NCBI GenBank assembly: GCA_900757385.1
Contig: CAAENO010000196.1
Span: forward strand, 1-9,303
Reading direction: 5' to 3'
DNA from: an uncultured Collinsella sp.
GTDB taxonomy: Bacteria > Actinomycetota > Coriobacteriia > Coriobacteriales > Coriobacteriaceae
DNA: 9,303 nt
Position numbers and translations under genes: made by a program. The notes beneath the pieces are model-generated. The model did not search any database and was not told the origin of the DNA. It saw only the letters and a list, made by a program, of their open reading frames with translations. Of this stretch, positions 1 through 6,388 are shown one piece after another (positions within the stretch are counted from its first letter, which is position 1; each line of letters begins with the position of its first letter).

Positions 1-1
1 G

Positions 2-916
2 CCCGTTTCGTCGACGGGCCACATGATCTTGGTGGACGAGTTCGTCAAGATGAACGTGAGCGAGACGTTCTGGAATATGTTCCTGGTCGTGATTCAGCTC
101 GGCGCCATTCTGGCCGTCTGCGTGCTGTTTTTCCACGAGCTCAACCCGTTCTCGCCCAGCAAGGGCAAGGAGGGCCGTCGCGACACCTGGGTGCTGTGGG
201 GCAAGATTGTGCTCGGTTGCATTCCTGCGGCGGCGATCGGCCTGCCGCTCAACGACTGGATGGAGGAGCATTTCTACAACGCTCCCGTCGTGGCGCTGGC
301 GCTCATTGTGTACGGCGTGCTGTTTATCGTGATCGAGAACTGGCGCGCGAGCAAGCGCGAGGAAATGGCCGTTGCCGGTTCGTTTGGTTCGCGTGCTGTG
401 GTGTCGGGTGGACGTCCCGCCGGTGCGCACTTTGCGGCGCCCCCCACGGCTACCGCTGAGGATGAGGACGATGACGAGAATCTGGACTTTGGTTCCATCG
501 CCACGCTCGAGGACCTCAGCTGGAAGACTGCGCTGGGTATCGGCTGCTTCCAGGTGCTTTCGCTGGTGCCTGGTACGTCTCGCTCCGGTTCTACCATCAT
601 CGGCGGCCTGCTTTTGGGCTGCACGCGCTCGGTGGCGTCTAAGTTCACGTTCTTCCTGGCCATCCCTGTCATGTTTGGCGCGAGTGCGCTCAAGCTGGTC
701 AAGTACTTCATCAAGGGCGGCACGTTCGGCACCAACGAGATCGCCATCTTGGGCGTGGGCTGCGTTGTTGCCTTTGTGGTTTCGCTCATCGCCATCAAGT
801 GGCTCATGGGCTTCGTCCGCCGTCACGACTTTAAGTGCTTCGGTGTTTACCGCATCATCCTGGGCATCGTAGTGCTCGCATACTTCTTCGTTCTGGAGCC
901 GATGCTCGGCCTCTAA
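2..916 (+). CDS. uppP: Undecaprenyl-diphosphatase UppP (BacA family), 5' end outside the window
   Basis: UppP is a membrane enzyme that removes a phosphate from undecaprenyl diphosphate, recycling the lipid carrier for peptidoglycan synthesis; extra copies give bacitracin tolerance. The frame is open from base 2 and begins directly in the first family motif (PVSSTGHMILVDEF). The true start therefore lies upstream, and the ATG at 23 is internal. The second signature, PGTSRSGSTIIGG, starts at base 569 (visible residue 190). Hydrophobic segments fit a multi-pass protein: about bases 72-140, 190-250, 283-345, 525-570, 640-700, 735-800 and 840-905. Between the third segment and the second signature lies an extra polar stretch (about bases 350-515) with an acidic run, EDEDDDENLD. 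It is longer than in the UppP proteins I know. A strong terminator follows. The family call is secure, but the beginning of the protein cannot be seen. Confidence 0.95.
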   Translation, partial: PVSSTGHMILVDEFVKMNVSETFWNMFLVVIQLGAILAVCVLFFHELNPFSPSKGKEGRRDTWVLWGKIVLGCIPAAAIGLPLNDWMEEHFYNAPVVALALIVYGVLFIVIENWRASKREEMAVAGSFGSRAVVSGGRPAGAHFAAPPTATAEDEDDDENLDFGSIATLEDLSWKTALGIGCFQVLSLVPGTSRSGSTIIGGLLLGCTRSVASKFTFFLAIPVMFGASALKLVKYFIKGGTFGTNEIAILGVGCVVAFVVSLIAIKWLMGFVRRHDFKCFGVYRIILGIVVLAYFFVLEPMLGL

Positions 917-963
917 CTTAGTCGACGCTGCGCGGCGGCCAGAGCGACAACTTGTCATTCAAC

Positions 964-1004
964 GAGGGCGGCATGACCAAAAGGTCTATGCCGTCCTCTT
1001 TTTT
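964..1004 (+). terminator. Intrinsic terminator of uppP
   Basis: The arms 964-978 and 983-998 form about 15 pairs around an AAAA loop (979-982), with one G-T wobble (968/994) and one bulged T (987). Six T residues follow at 999-1004. It lies 48 bases after the uppP stop and separates uppP from pcrA. Confidence 0.9.
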
Positions 1005-1051
1005 GGGCGATGGGGTGGGTCCGATGGTGGCGCACGGAGTCGTGGTGTGAT

Positions 1052-1082
1052 TTGCGTCGGTGTCCGCGCGGCTCGGTATACT
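1052..1082 (+). promoter_or_regulatory. Probable pcrA promoter
   Basis: A good -10 box, TATACT, lies at 1077-1082. The best -35 candidate is TTGCGT at 1052-1057, with a long 19-base spacer. This predicts a transcript start near 1089 and a leader of about 55 bases before the pcrA ATG at 1144. The position also argues against translation starting at the upstream in-frame GTG (1060), which would lie inside the promoter. Confidence 0.45.
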
Positions 1083-1143
1083 GGTACGGCTCAAACTATG
1101 GCGCTGCCCGCAGGCGCGCCGTCCGTCAGATGAGGAGTCGCCC

Positions 1144-4044
1144 ATGACCCAGCCCCTGCCCTGGGAAAAGAACACTGCCGCGCCCGTGCCGCCCGCGCCG
1201 GAACCCGTGCCGCTCGATGCATACACCGCCCCCGCTGCGCCGGAGCCCGAGCTCGTTCCGCTCGACATCTACGACGCTCCCGCGCCGGCGCCCAAGCCCG
1301 CCAAGCCGCTCGTCGACATCGACAGCCTTAATCCCGCCCAGCGCGAGGCGGTCCTGACCACCGAGGGCCCGTTGCTGGTGCTCGCCGGCGCCGGCTCGGG
1401 CAAGACCCGCGTCTTGACCTTCCGCATCGCACATATGCTCGGCGACCTGGGTGTTAAGCCTTGGCAGGTTCTTGCCATTACGTTTACCAACAAGGCTGCG
1501 GCCGAGATGCGCGAGCGTCTGGCGGCACTCATCCCAAGCGGCACCCGTGGCATGTGGGTGTGCACCTTCCATGCCATGTGCGTGCGCATGCTGCGCGAGG
1601 ACGCCGACCTGCTGGGCTATACCGGTCAATTCACCATCTACGATGACGACGACTCAAAGCGCATGGTGCGCGACATTATGCAGGCGCTCGGCATCGAGCA
1701 AAAGCAGTTCCCCATCAACATGATCCGCAGCAAGATCAGCTCTGCTAAAAACGCCATGATCGGGCCCGAGGACATGCTCAAGAGCGCCGATAGCCCCAAC
1801 GACAAAAAGGCCGCGCAAGTCTACCTGGAGCTGGAGCGCCGCCTGCGCGCCGCCAACGCGATGGACTTCGACGACCTGCTCGTGCGCACGCTCGAGCTAC
1901 TGCGCACCCGCCCCGAGGTGCTCGACAAGTACCAAGAGCGCTTCCGCTACATTAGCGTCGACGAATATCAGGACACCAACCACGTCCAGTACGAAATCGC
2001 CAACCTGCTGGCCGCCAAGTACCAAAACCTCATGGTCGTGGGCGACGACGACCAGTCCATTTATAGCTGGCGTGGCGCCGACATCACCAACATCCTGGAC
2101 TTTGAGCAGGACTTTAAAAACTGCAAGACCGTCAAGTTGGAGCAGAACTATCGCTCCACGGGTCACATCCTGAGCGCCGCCAATGCCGTTGTTCGCCACA
2201 ACTCGCAGCGCAAGGACAAGCGCCTGTTTACGGCCGAGGGCGATGGCGAGAAGATTCAGGCTTTCCAGGCAAGCGACGAGCGCGACGAAGGTCGCTGGAT
2301 TGCCGGCGAGATCGAAAAGCTGCATGCCAAGGGTACGAGCTACGACGATATCGCCGTGTTCTACCGCACCAACGCCCAGTCGCGTATCCTCGAAGATATG
2401 TTCCTGCGCGCGGGCGTGCCCTACAAGATCGTCGGCGGCACGCGATTCTTCGACCGCGCCGAGATTCGCGACGTCATGGCCTATCTCAAGATGATCGTGA
2501 ACCCGGCCGACGAGATGAGCGTCAAGCGCGTCATCAACACGCCGCGCCGCGGCATCGGCTCCACCTCGATCCAAAAGATCGAGCAGCTGGCGCGCGACAA
2601 CCGCTGCTCGTTCTTCCAGGCCTGCGAGATCGCAACAGCCGAGACGGGCATGTTTAGTGCCAAGGTGCGCAACGGCCTGTCGAGTTTTGTGGCGCTGGTG
2701 CGCGAGGGCCGCCGCATGGACGGCGAGCTCAAGGACGTCGTCGAGATGATTGTCGATAAGACGGGCCTGCTGCAGGCGTTTCGCGCCGAGGGCACCATGG
2801 AGTCCGAGAGCCGCGCCGAGAACATCCAGGAATTCCTGGGCGTCGCCGCCGAATTTGAGGAGACGCACGAGGATATCGAGGGTACGCTCGAGAGTCTAGA
2901 AGAGCTGCGCGCAGCCGGTGTTGCCGACGTGCCGTCCGTCGCCGAGTCCGAGTCCGTCGTGGTGAGTGCGCCCGCGTCCGAGCCGGGGTCGTCCGCTCCG
3001 GCATCCTCGTTTGAGGCACTTGTCGGCGCTCGCGACGCCGCGGGCTCCAATCCGCTCGATAGCCTAGCCGCCCCGGCGCTCTCGCCGCAGGATGCCCTGG
3101 CCGCCGCCATCGCGGGCAACGCGTATGCCGTGCCAACAGAGCTACCGGCGGGCGCCGTGCATGCCGACGAGATCGAGCGCACCTACGGTCCGCTCACCTG
3201 TAAGGCACTGCCGGCACTCATGGAGTGGCTGGCCCTGCGCTCCGACCTGGATTCCCTGGCCGGCGAGACGCATGCCATTACCATGATGACCATCCACTCC
3301 GCCAAGGGCCTGGAGTTCCCGGCGGTGTTCGTGGCCGGCATGGAGGAGGGTATCTTCCCGCACGTGCACGACTTTGGCGGCAGCGATGACCCGGGCAAGC
3401 TCGAGGAGGAGCGTCGCCTGGCCTACGTTGCCATCACGCGTGCCCGTAAGCGCCTGTTCCTGACCTATGCGGCCACGCGTCGCACCTACGGCTCGACCTC
3501 TGCCAACCCGCGCTCTCGCTTCCTCAACGAGATTCCGTTTGAGGATATCGAGTTTAGCGGTATCGGTTCTGCCGGTTTTGAGGGCACGGGCTGGGAGAAG
3601 CGCGGCGACCGTCACGGCACCTTTGGCTCGGGCATGGGCTCGGATATGTATGGCGGCAAGGTGTTCGGTTCGCATACGCGCTCGACCGGCGGTTCCGGTT
3701 CGCGCGGCGGATCGAGCTTCGACGATTTCTTTGGTGGCAGCACCTATGGCACCGAGCGCCATCGCGGGGTTTCGCCCGACGCCGGCCGTGTTGCCTCGAC
3801 CTTTGGTTCGGGCGCGCCGCGAGCTAAAAAGCCGTCGTCCAAGGTGTCGCCGACGGTGGAGCGCAAGGTCGATTGCGCCAGCGCGTCGCAGGACTTTGCC
3901 GCGGGCGATACCGTGAGCCACAAGACCTTTGGCACCGGTACCGTGATCTCGGTCGCCGGAGACATGATCGAGGTTCAATTCGAAAAAACCGGCCAGACTA
4001 AAAAGCTCATGAAAGGTTTTGCACCGATCGTCAAGCTGTCGTAA
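1144..4044 (+). CDS. pcrA: ATP-dependent DNA helicase PcrA/UvrD (superfamily 1A), 966 aa with insertions
   Basis: A 3'-5' DNA helicase used in nucleotide excision repair, replication support and removal of recombinase or stalled polymerase. ATG 1144 is chosen because GAGGAG (1132-1137) sits 6 bases before it. Motifs in order: Q motif NPAQREAV (63-70), Walker A GAGSGKT (82-88), Ia AITFTNKAAAEMR (111-123), II DEYQDTN (273-279), III GDDDQSIYSWRG (300-311), IV LEQNYRST (332-339), V TMMTIHSAKG (713-722) and VI RRLAYVAITRARK (757-769). The C-terminus (about 916-966, GDTVSHKTFGTGTVISV) matches the Tudor-like end of PcrA/UvrD that contacts RNA polymerase. Oddities: a Pro/Ala-rich N-terminal extension of about 60 residues, an Ala/Ser/Pro/Glu-rich insert of about 100 residues (about 590-700) before motif V, and a Gly/Ser-rich linker (about 805-900). 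These make it longer than the roughly 720-850 residues usual for the family. The family call is secure; the PcrA name rests on the whole architecture. Confidence 0.95.
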   Translation: MTQPLPWEKNTAAPVPPAPEPVPLDAYTAPAAPEPELVPLDIYDAPAPAPKPAKPLVDIDSLNPAQREAVLTTEGPLLVLAGAGSGKTRVLTFRIAHMLGDLGVKPWQVLAITFTNKAAAEMRERLAALIPSGTRGMWVCTFHAMCVRMLREDADLLGYTGQFTIYDDDDSKRMVRDIMQALGIEQKQFPINMIRSKISSAKNAMIGPEDMLKSADSPNDKKAAQVYLELERRLRAANAMDFDDLLVRTLELLRTRPEVLDKYQERFRYISVDEYQDTNHVQYEIANLLAAKYQNLMVVGDDDQSIYSWRGADITNILDFEQDFKNCKTVKLEQNYRSTGHILSAANAVVRHNSQRKDKRLFTAEGDGEKIQAFQASDERDEGRWIAGEIEKLHAKGTSYDDIAVFYRTNAQSRILEDMFLRAGVPYKIVGGTRFFDRAEIRDVMAYLKMIVNPADEMSVKRVINTPRRGIGSTSIQKIEQLARDNRCSFFQACEIATAETGMFSAKVRNGLSSFVALVREGRRMDGELKDVVEMIVDKTGLLQAFRAEGTMESESRAENIQEFLGVAAEFEETHEDIEGTLESLEELRAAGVADVPSVAESESVVVSAPASEPGSSAPASSFEALVGARDAAGSNPLDSLAAPALSPQDALAAAIAGNAYAVPTELPAGAVHADEIERTYGPLTCKALPALMEWLALRSDLDSLAGETHAITMMTIHSAKGLEFPAVFVAGMEEGIFPHVHDFGGSDDPGKLEEERRLAYVAITRARKRLFLTYAATRRTYGSTSANPRSRFLNEIPFEDIEFSGIGSAGFEGTGWEKRGDRHGTFGSGMGSDMYGGKVFGSHTRSTGGSGSRGGSSFDDFFGGSTYGTERHRGVSPDAGRVASTFGSGAPRAKKPSSKVSPTVERKVDCASASQDFAAGDTVSHKTFGTGTVISVAGDMIEVQFEKTGQTKKLMKGFAPIVKLS

Positions 4045-4051
4045 TCCCGGC

Positions 4052-4181
4052 GGACCTGGGAGGGCGTATAGGGCAACATCGCCTGCTCGGGCAGTCCTGC
4101 GCAAGACGGAGAGCACATTAAGTGCTCTCCTTTGCGTGCGGAACTCGCGATCGATGTTGCCCCATACGCCCTCCCAGGTCC
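4052..4181. repeat. 130-base element with 30-base inverted arms (MITE-like or structured RNA)
   Basis: The left arm 4052-4081 and right arm 4152-4181 are inverted copies matching at 29 of 30 positions. The exception, A4070/C4163, becomes a G-U pair if the minus strand is transcribed. The 70 bases between them hold two more hairpins: CTGC-TCGG-GCAG (4083-4094), and a nine-pair stem 4108-4116/4122-4130 extended by CGCAA/TTGCG (4100-4104/4132-4136). As RNA or a DNA cruciform this would form a long stem with a branched head. It starts 8 bases after the pcrA stop. I see no target-site duplication at its edges and no transposase. It may be a non-autonomous mobile repeat, a structured 3' end of pcrA mRNA, or a small RNA; the sequence alone does not decide. 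Confidence 0.7.
4100..4136 (+). terminator. Inner hairpin, possible weak pcrA terminator
   Basis: A nine-pair perfect stem (4108-4116/4122-4130) with an ATTAA loop sits inside the palindromic element, 56-92 bases after the pcrA stop. Only three T residues follow (4131-4133), so release would be weak. The competing 30-base outer stem may matter more. Confidence 0.35.
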
Positions 4182-4265
4182 TTTGATAACGCTGCTTGCG
4201 AACGTCGCTTTGCTCGTCCGCTTTTTGGTTTGGAGAGCCGGGTGGGCTGATAAATAGATATGAGT

Positions 4266-4299
4266 AGGGGCTCCTCCGTTGATGAACGGGGGAGCCCCT
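4266..4299. terminator. Hairpin between convergent pcrA and manA, probable terminator
   Basis: The arms 4266-4280 and 4285-4299 give 15 pairs around a GATG loop, with one mismatch that is a U-G wobble on the plus strand (4275/4290). No clean T run follows on either side: the plus strand continues into GGTTGCGTTTGGG and the minus strand into a T-rich but mixed stretch. It lies 27 bases after the manA stop, so it probably ends manA, and may also stop read-through from pcrA. Confidence 0.6.
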
Positions 4300-4325
4300 G
4301 GTTGCGTTTGGGTTGTTGGTGCGAC

Positions 4326-5258
4326 CTAGAGGTGGCTGATGATCAGTTCCATCTTGCCTTCGAGGTCGATGGAGGTGACAGCGCTGGGGGCCAGCAGGTG
4401 GCTTCCCTTGTGGACGGGGTCGCCGCAGACGGTGCCTTTGCCGTCGATGACTGACAGGCACATGAAGGGCCAGCGCTGCTCCAAGGTCTTGCTGCCGTTG
4501 ACGCGCACGCGATCAACGGTGTAGCAGGGGTTGGACTCGAGCTCGGTCACGCCGTCGACTTCGGGTGCGGTCACGGTACCGTCGACCGGGGCCTGGACAT
4601 CAAAGTCGATGCAATCCAGGCTCTGCTCAATGTGCAGCGGGCGCAGCTTGCCGTCGGTGCCGGGGCGGTCGTAGTCGTACAGGCGATAGGTCACATCGCT
4701 CGATTGCTGCGTCTCCAAAATGAGCGTGCCGGTCTTGATGGCGTGCACGGTGCCGGAGTCAATCTGGAAAAAGTCGCCCTTGTGGATCGGCAGCACGTTG
4801 AGCATGTCGCCCCAGCGACCGTCCTTGATCATCTGTGCGGCCTCAGCGCGATCCTTAGCGCGCTGTCCGACGATGATCGTGGCGCCGGGCTCGCAGTCCA
4901 GCACATACCAGCACTCGGTCTTGCCCAGGCTGCCGTTCTCGTGCTTCGCAGCGTATTCGTCGTTGGGATGAATCTGGATTGAAAGGTCGTCCTTGGCGTC
5001 CAGAATCTTAATGAGCAGCGGGAACTCCTTGTCCTCGCAGTTGCCAAAGAGCTCACGGTGCTCGGCCCACAGCCACGACAGCGTGTGGCCGGCATACGGG
5101 CCCTCCGCAATCTGGCAGTCGCCGTTGGGATGGGCCGAGATGGCCCAGCACTCACCGATGGGACCCTCGGGAATGTCGTAGCCAAACACGGTCTCCAGCT
5201 GGCGGCCGCCCCAGATCTTCTCGTGGAAGATTGGCGTGAGTTTAATCAAATCGGACAT
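4326..5258 (-). CDS. manA: Mannose-6-phosphate isomerase, class I, short Firmicutes-like type, 310 aa
   Basis: A cytoplasmic zinc enzyme that interconverts mannose-6-P and fructose-6-P, feeding mannose into glycolysis or supplying mannose-6-P for glycan synthesis. Landmarks: EKIWGGRQL (13-21), GECWAISAHPNG (35-46), the metal site LSIQIHPND (92-100, ligands Q95 and H97), GKTECWYVL (112-120, ligand E115) and SGTVHAI (168-174, ligand H172), then QQSSDVTYRLYDYDR (184-198). All expected zinc ligands are present and the length suits the short class. The start at 5258 is chosen because GGGAG (5270-5266) is 7 bases upstream. A second ATG at 5264 is only one base from it, and an earlier in-frame start at 5318 adds 20 residues without family resemblance. 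It lies 72 bases downstream of the GntR gene on the same strand, so it is probably co-transcribed and under that regulator. Confidence 0.95.
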   Translation of the reverse strand: MSDLIKLTPIFHEKIWGGRQLETVFGYDIPEGPIGECWAISAHPNGDCQIAEGPYAGHTLSWLWAEHRELFGNCEDKEFPLLIKILDAKDDLSIQIHPNDEYAAKHENGSLGKTECWYVLDCEPGATIIVGQRAKDRAEAAQMIKDGRWGDMLNVLPIHKGDFFQIDSGTVHAIKTGTLILETQQSSDVTYRLYDYDRPGTDGKLRPLHIEQSLDCIDFDVQAPVDGTVTAPEVDGVTELESNPCYTVDRVRVNGSKTLEQRWPFMCLSVIDGKGTVCGDPVHKGSHLLAPSAVTSIDLEGKMELIISHL

Positions 5259-5330
5259 GTGCATACTCCCATAAGGTTGTGCGGGTGCCGCGTAGGACAG
5301 CTCAAAACGAGCACCCACCGGATTACAAAA

Positions 5331-6050
5331 CTAGGCCAGCGTTACGTTGTGCAGCTCAAAGCGGTCGCCTACGTTGTGCGAGACAGAATATTCAAACGCG
5401 GTGCCGCTATCCAAGAAGCCAATCTGGTTGAGTTCGAGCAGGGGAGAGCCGGGTTTGGTATCCAGGCGCCCAGCCTCTTCTTCAGTTGCCGCGACAGCGC
5501 GAATGGTACGGTGGAAACTTGAGATCTTGAGTCCGCACTGCTCGCGGATGAAGCTGTAGATCGATGCGTACAGGTCTTTTTTCTTAAGGCCCGGAATCAG
5601 CTCGAGGGGCATGTAGGTGTACTCGATAACGATGGGCTTCTCGTCGACCTGGCGCACGCGCACGATGTGATAGGCAAAGTCGTCCTCGGCAATTCCCAGC
5701 TGGGCAGCGACGTCTGCTGGCGGATTGACAATCGAGAAATCGTAGACCACCGAGGTCACCTTCTCCCCGCGGTGCTCATACGAAAAGCCCTGGGAGCGAT
5801 CGTTCTTGCCCTGGAAAAACGCCTGGCCGGGAAGCCCCGCCGTGTCCTTAACGTAGGTGCCCGATCCGCGCCGGCTGGTAACAAGACCTTCATCGGTAAT
5901 CTGCTCAATAGCACGTTTGACGGTGATTTTGGAAACGCTATAGATCTCGCAGAACTCAACGACGGTGGGTAGCTTGTCGCCCGGTTTAAGAACGCCGTCC
6001 TCGATGCTTCGGCGGATATCCGCAGCTATCGCCTCATATTTGGGAATCAT
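5331..6050 (-). CDS. GntR/HutC-family transcriptional regulator, 239 aa
   Basis: A DNA-binding regulator. The N-terminal winged helix (about 1-70) shows the family pattern: PKYEAIAADIRRSIEDG, then GDKLPTVVEFCEIYSVSKIT, and the wing RRGSGTYV. The C-terminal half (about 85-235) fits the UTRA ligand-binding domain of the HutC branch, including VRQVDEKPIVIEYTYMP and the late segment SGTAFEYSVS. The start at 6050 is set by AAAGGAGG (6062-6055), four bases upstream; an earlier in-frame ATG adds 19 residues and has no comparable site. UTRA regulators commonly bind sugar phosphates or related metabolites. With manA behind it and a glucokinase divergent from it, a hexose or amino-sugar phosphate is the most economical guess, but the ligand cannot be read from the sequence. 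It is likely to regulate itself and manA. Confidence 0.92.
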   Translation of the reverse strand: MIPKYEAIAADIRRSIEDGVLKPGDKLPTVVEFCEIYSVSKITVKRAIEQITDEGLVTSRRGSGTYVKDTAGLPGQAFFQGKNDRSQGFSYEHRGEKVTSVVYDFSIVNPPADVAAQLGIAEDDFAYHIVRVRQVDEKPIVIEYTYMPLELIPGLKKKDLYASIYSFIREQCGLKISSFHRTIRAVAATEEEAGRLDTKPGSPLLELNQIGFLDSGTAFEYSVSHNVGDRFELHNVTLA

Positions 6051-6074
6051 GGAACCTCCTTTCCAGCTTGATTG

Positions 6075-6091
6075 AGTATAAAAAAAGTATA
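6075..6091 (-). promoter_or_regulatory. Two TATACT boxes, gntR-manA promoter
   Basis: Read on the minus strand, TATACT occurs at 6091-6086 and again at 6080-6075, separated by five T residues. Both are well placed for a short leader before the ATG at 6050. No convincing -35 box lies 16-18 bases upstream of either, so only the -10 region is supported. The close repeat could also be part of an operator for the regulator itself. Confidence 0.4.
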
Positions 6092-6139
6092 GTCCACGCC
6101 TAAGCATCCCTATTGCGTTTTTGAAAAGTTCGAGAAAGA

Positions 6140-6145
6140 TATAAT
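6140..6145 (+). promoter_or_regulatory. Consensus -10 box TATAAT facing the glucokinase
   Basis: A perfect TATAAT lies in an AT-rich stretch, rare in this GC-rich window, about 244 bases before the glucokinase ATG. There is no clear -35 at standard spacing; TTGAAA (6121-6126) is too close at 13 bases and TTGCGT (6113-6118) too far at 21. If used, transcription would start near 6152 and run through the palindrome at 6170 and the hairpin at 6295. Confidence 0.4.
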
Positions 6146-6169
6146 TAAAAAACGCTTCTCTTTATCAAC

Positions 6170-6181
6170 TAGAGCGCTCTA
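6170..6181. promoter_or_regulatory. Perfect 12-base palindrome TAGAGCGCTCTA, candidate operator
   Basis: The sequence is its own reverse complement over all 12 bases. It lies about 18 bases after the predicted start from the TATAAT box, a position suited to repression. Even-spaced palindromes centred on CG or GC are typical of LacI-family operators, whereas the adjacent regulator is of the GntR/HutC family. Which protein binds is therefore unknown. Confidence 0.45.
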
Positions 6182-6182
6182 A

Positions 6183-6296
6183 ATGAATATGCATTCGAAT
6201 AATGTGGTATTGAGCAAATTGATCGGCTCGAAGATGGGGTTGGGCCGTTTTGCCGCCCAGCGAACTGAATCTCATGCGCTGCGTTTCCCCAGATAA
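6183..6296 (+). CDS. Doubtful 37-codon ORF in the glucokinase upstream region
   Basis: An ATG two bases after the palindrome opens 37 codons (MNMHSNNVVLSKL at its start, SHALRFPR at its end). Its TAA stop overlaps the first two bases of the following hairpin. No good Shine-Dalgarno site precedes it, the composition is not clearly coding, and I do not recognise the product. It is listed because it fits exactly between a consensus -10 box and a terminator-like hairpin. It may be chance. Confidence 0.15.
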   Translation: MNMHSNNVVLSKLIGSKMGLGRFAAQRTESHALRFPR

Positions 6297-6335
6297 AACC
6301 TACCAAACAAACCTGTCCCTTTTTGGTAGGTTTTT
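6295..6335 (+). terminator. Terminator-like hairpin before the glucokinase
   Basis: The arms AAAACCTACCAAA (6295-6307) and TTTGGTAGGTTTT (6322-6334) pair perfectly over 13 bases, with a 14-base loop. A run of five T (6331-6335) ends the right arm. No annotated plus-strand gene lies upstream. It therefore ends either a small unannotated transcript or a regulated leader of the glucokinase mRNA. The loop carries CTGTCCCTTTT, also found inverted at 7384-7394. Confidence 0.55.
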
Positions 6336-6348
6336 GCCTTGGGAGCGG

Positions 6349-6354
6349 TACCAT
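6349..6354 (+). promoter_or_regulatory. Possible glucokinase -10 box TACCAT
   Basis: TACCAT fits the TAnnnT pattern and would start transcription about 30 bases before the ATG at 6389, downstream of the hairpin. No good -35 is visible. The same TACCATA heptamer occurs upstream of ppaC at 7467-7473, which gives mild support. Confidence 0.3.
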
Positions 6355-6388
6355 ACAGGCAATGTTTAAACGAGAAAGGTGGGCTCCC

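Noticed and set aside
23..916. ATG at 23 as the true start of uppP
   Set aside because: The frame is open to the window edge, and the conserved PVSSTGH motif lies before this ATG, so the gene must begin upstream.
1060..1143. GTG at 1060 as the start of pcrA
   Set aside because: The extra 28 residues lack family resemblance, the region contains the -10 box, and a clear ribosome binding site serves ATG 1144.
1897..2868. 323-codon open frame on the minus strand inside pcrA
   Set aside because: It is fully antisense to conserved helicase motifs, with no ribosome binding site or domain.
4045..4190. Target-site duplication around the palindromic element
   Set aside because: The bases flanking the two arms do not match each other at any useful length, so recent transposition is not supported by this evidence.
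3142..4461. 439-codon open frame on the minus strand
   Set aside because: It runs antisense to pcrA, through the palindromic element and into manA. It has no recognisable domain and is explained by GC-rich codon use.
5283..5316. GGGTGC/GCACCC hairpin between gntR and manA
   Set aside because: Only six pairs with a 22-base loop and no T run; too weak to call a terminator or processing site.
5259..5318. Longer manA starting at 5318
   Set aside because: The added 20 residues are not typical of the family, and the best-spaced ribosome binding site serves the ATG at 5258.
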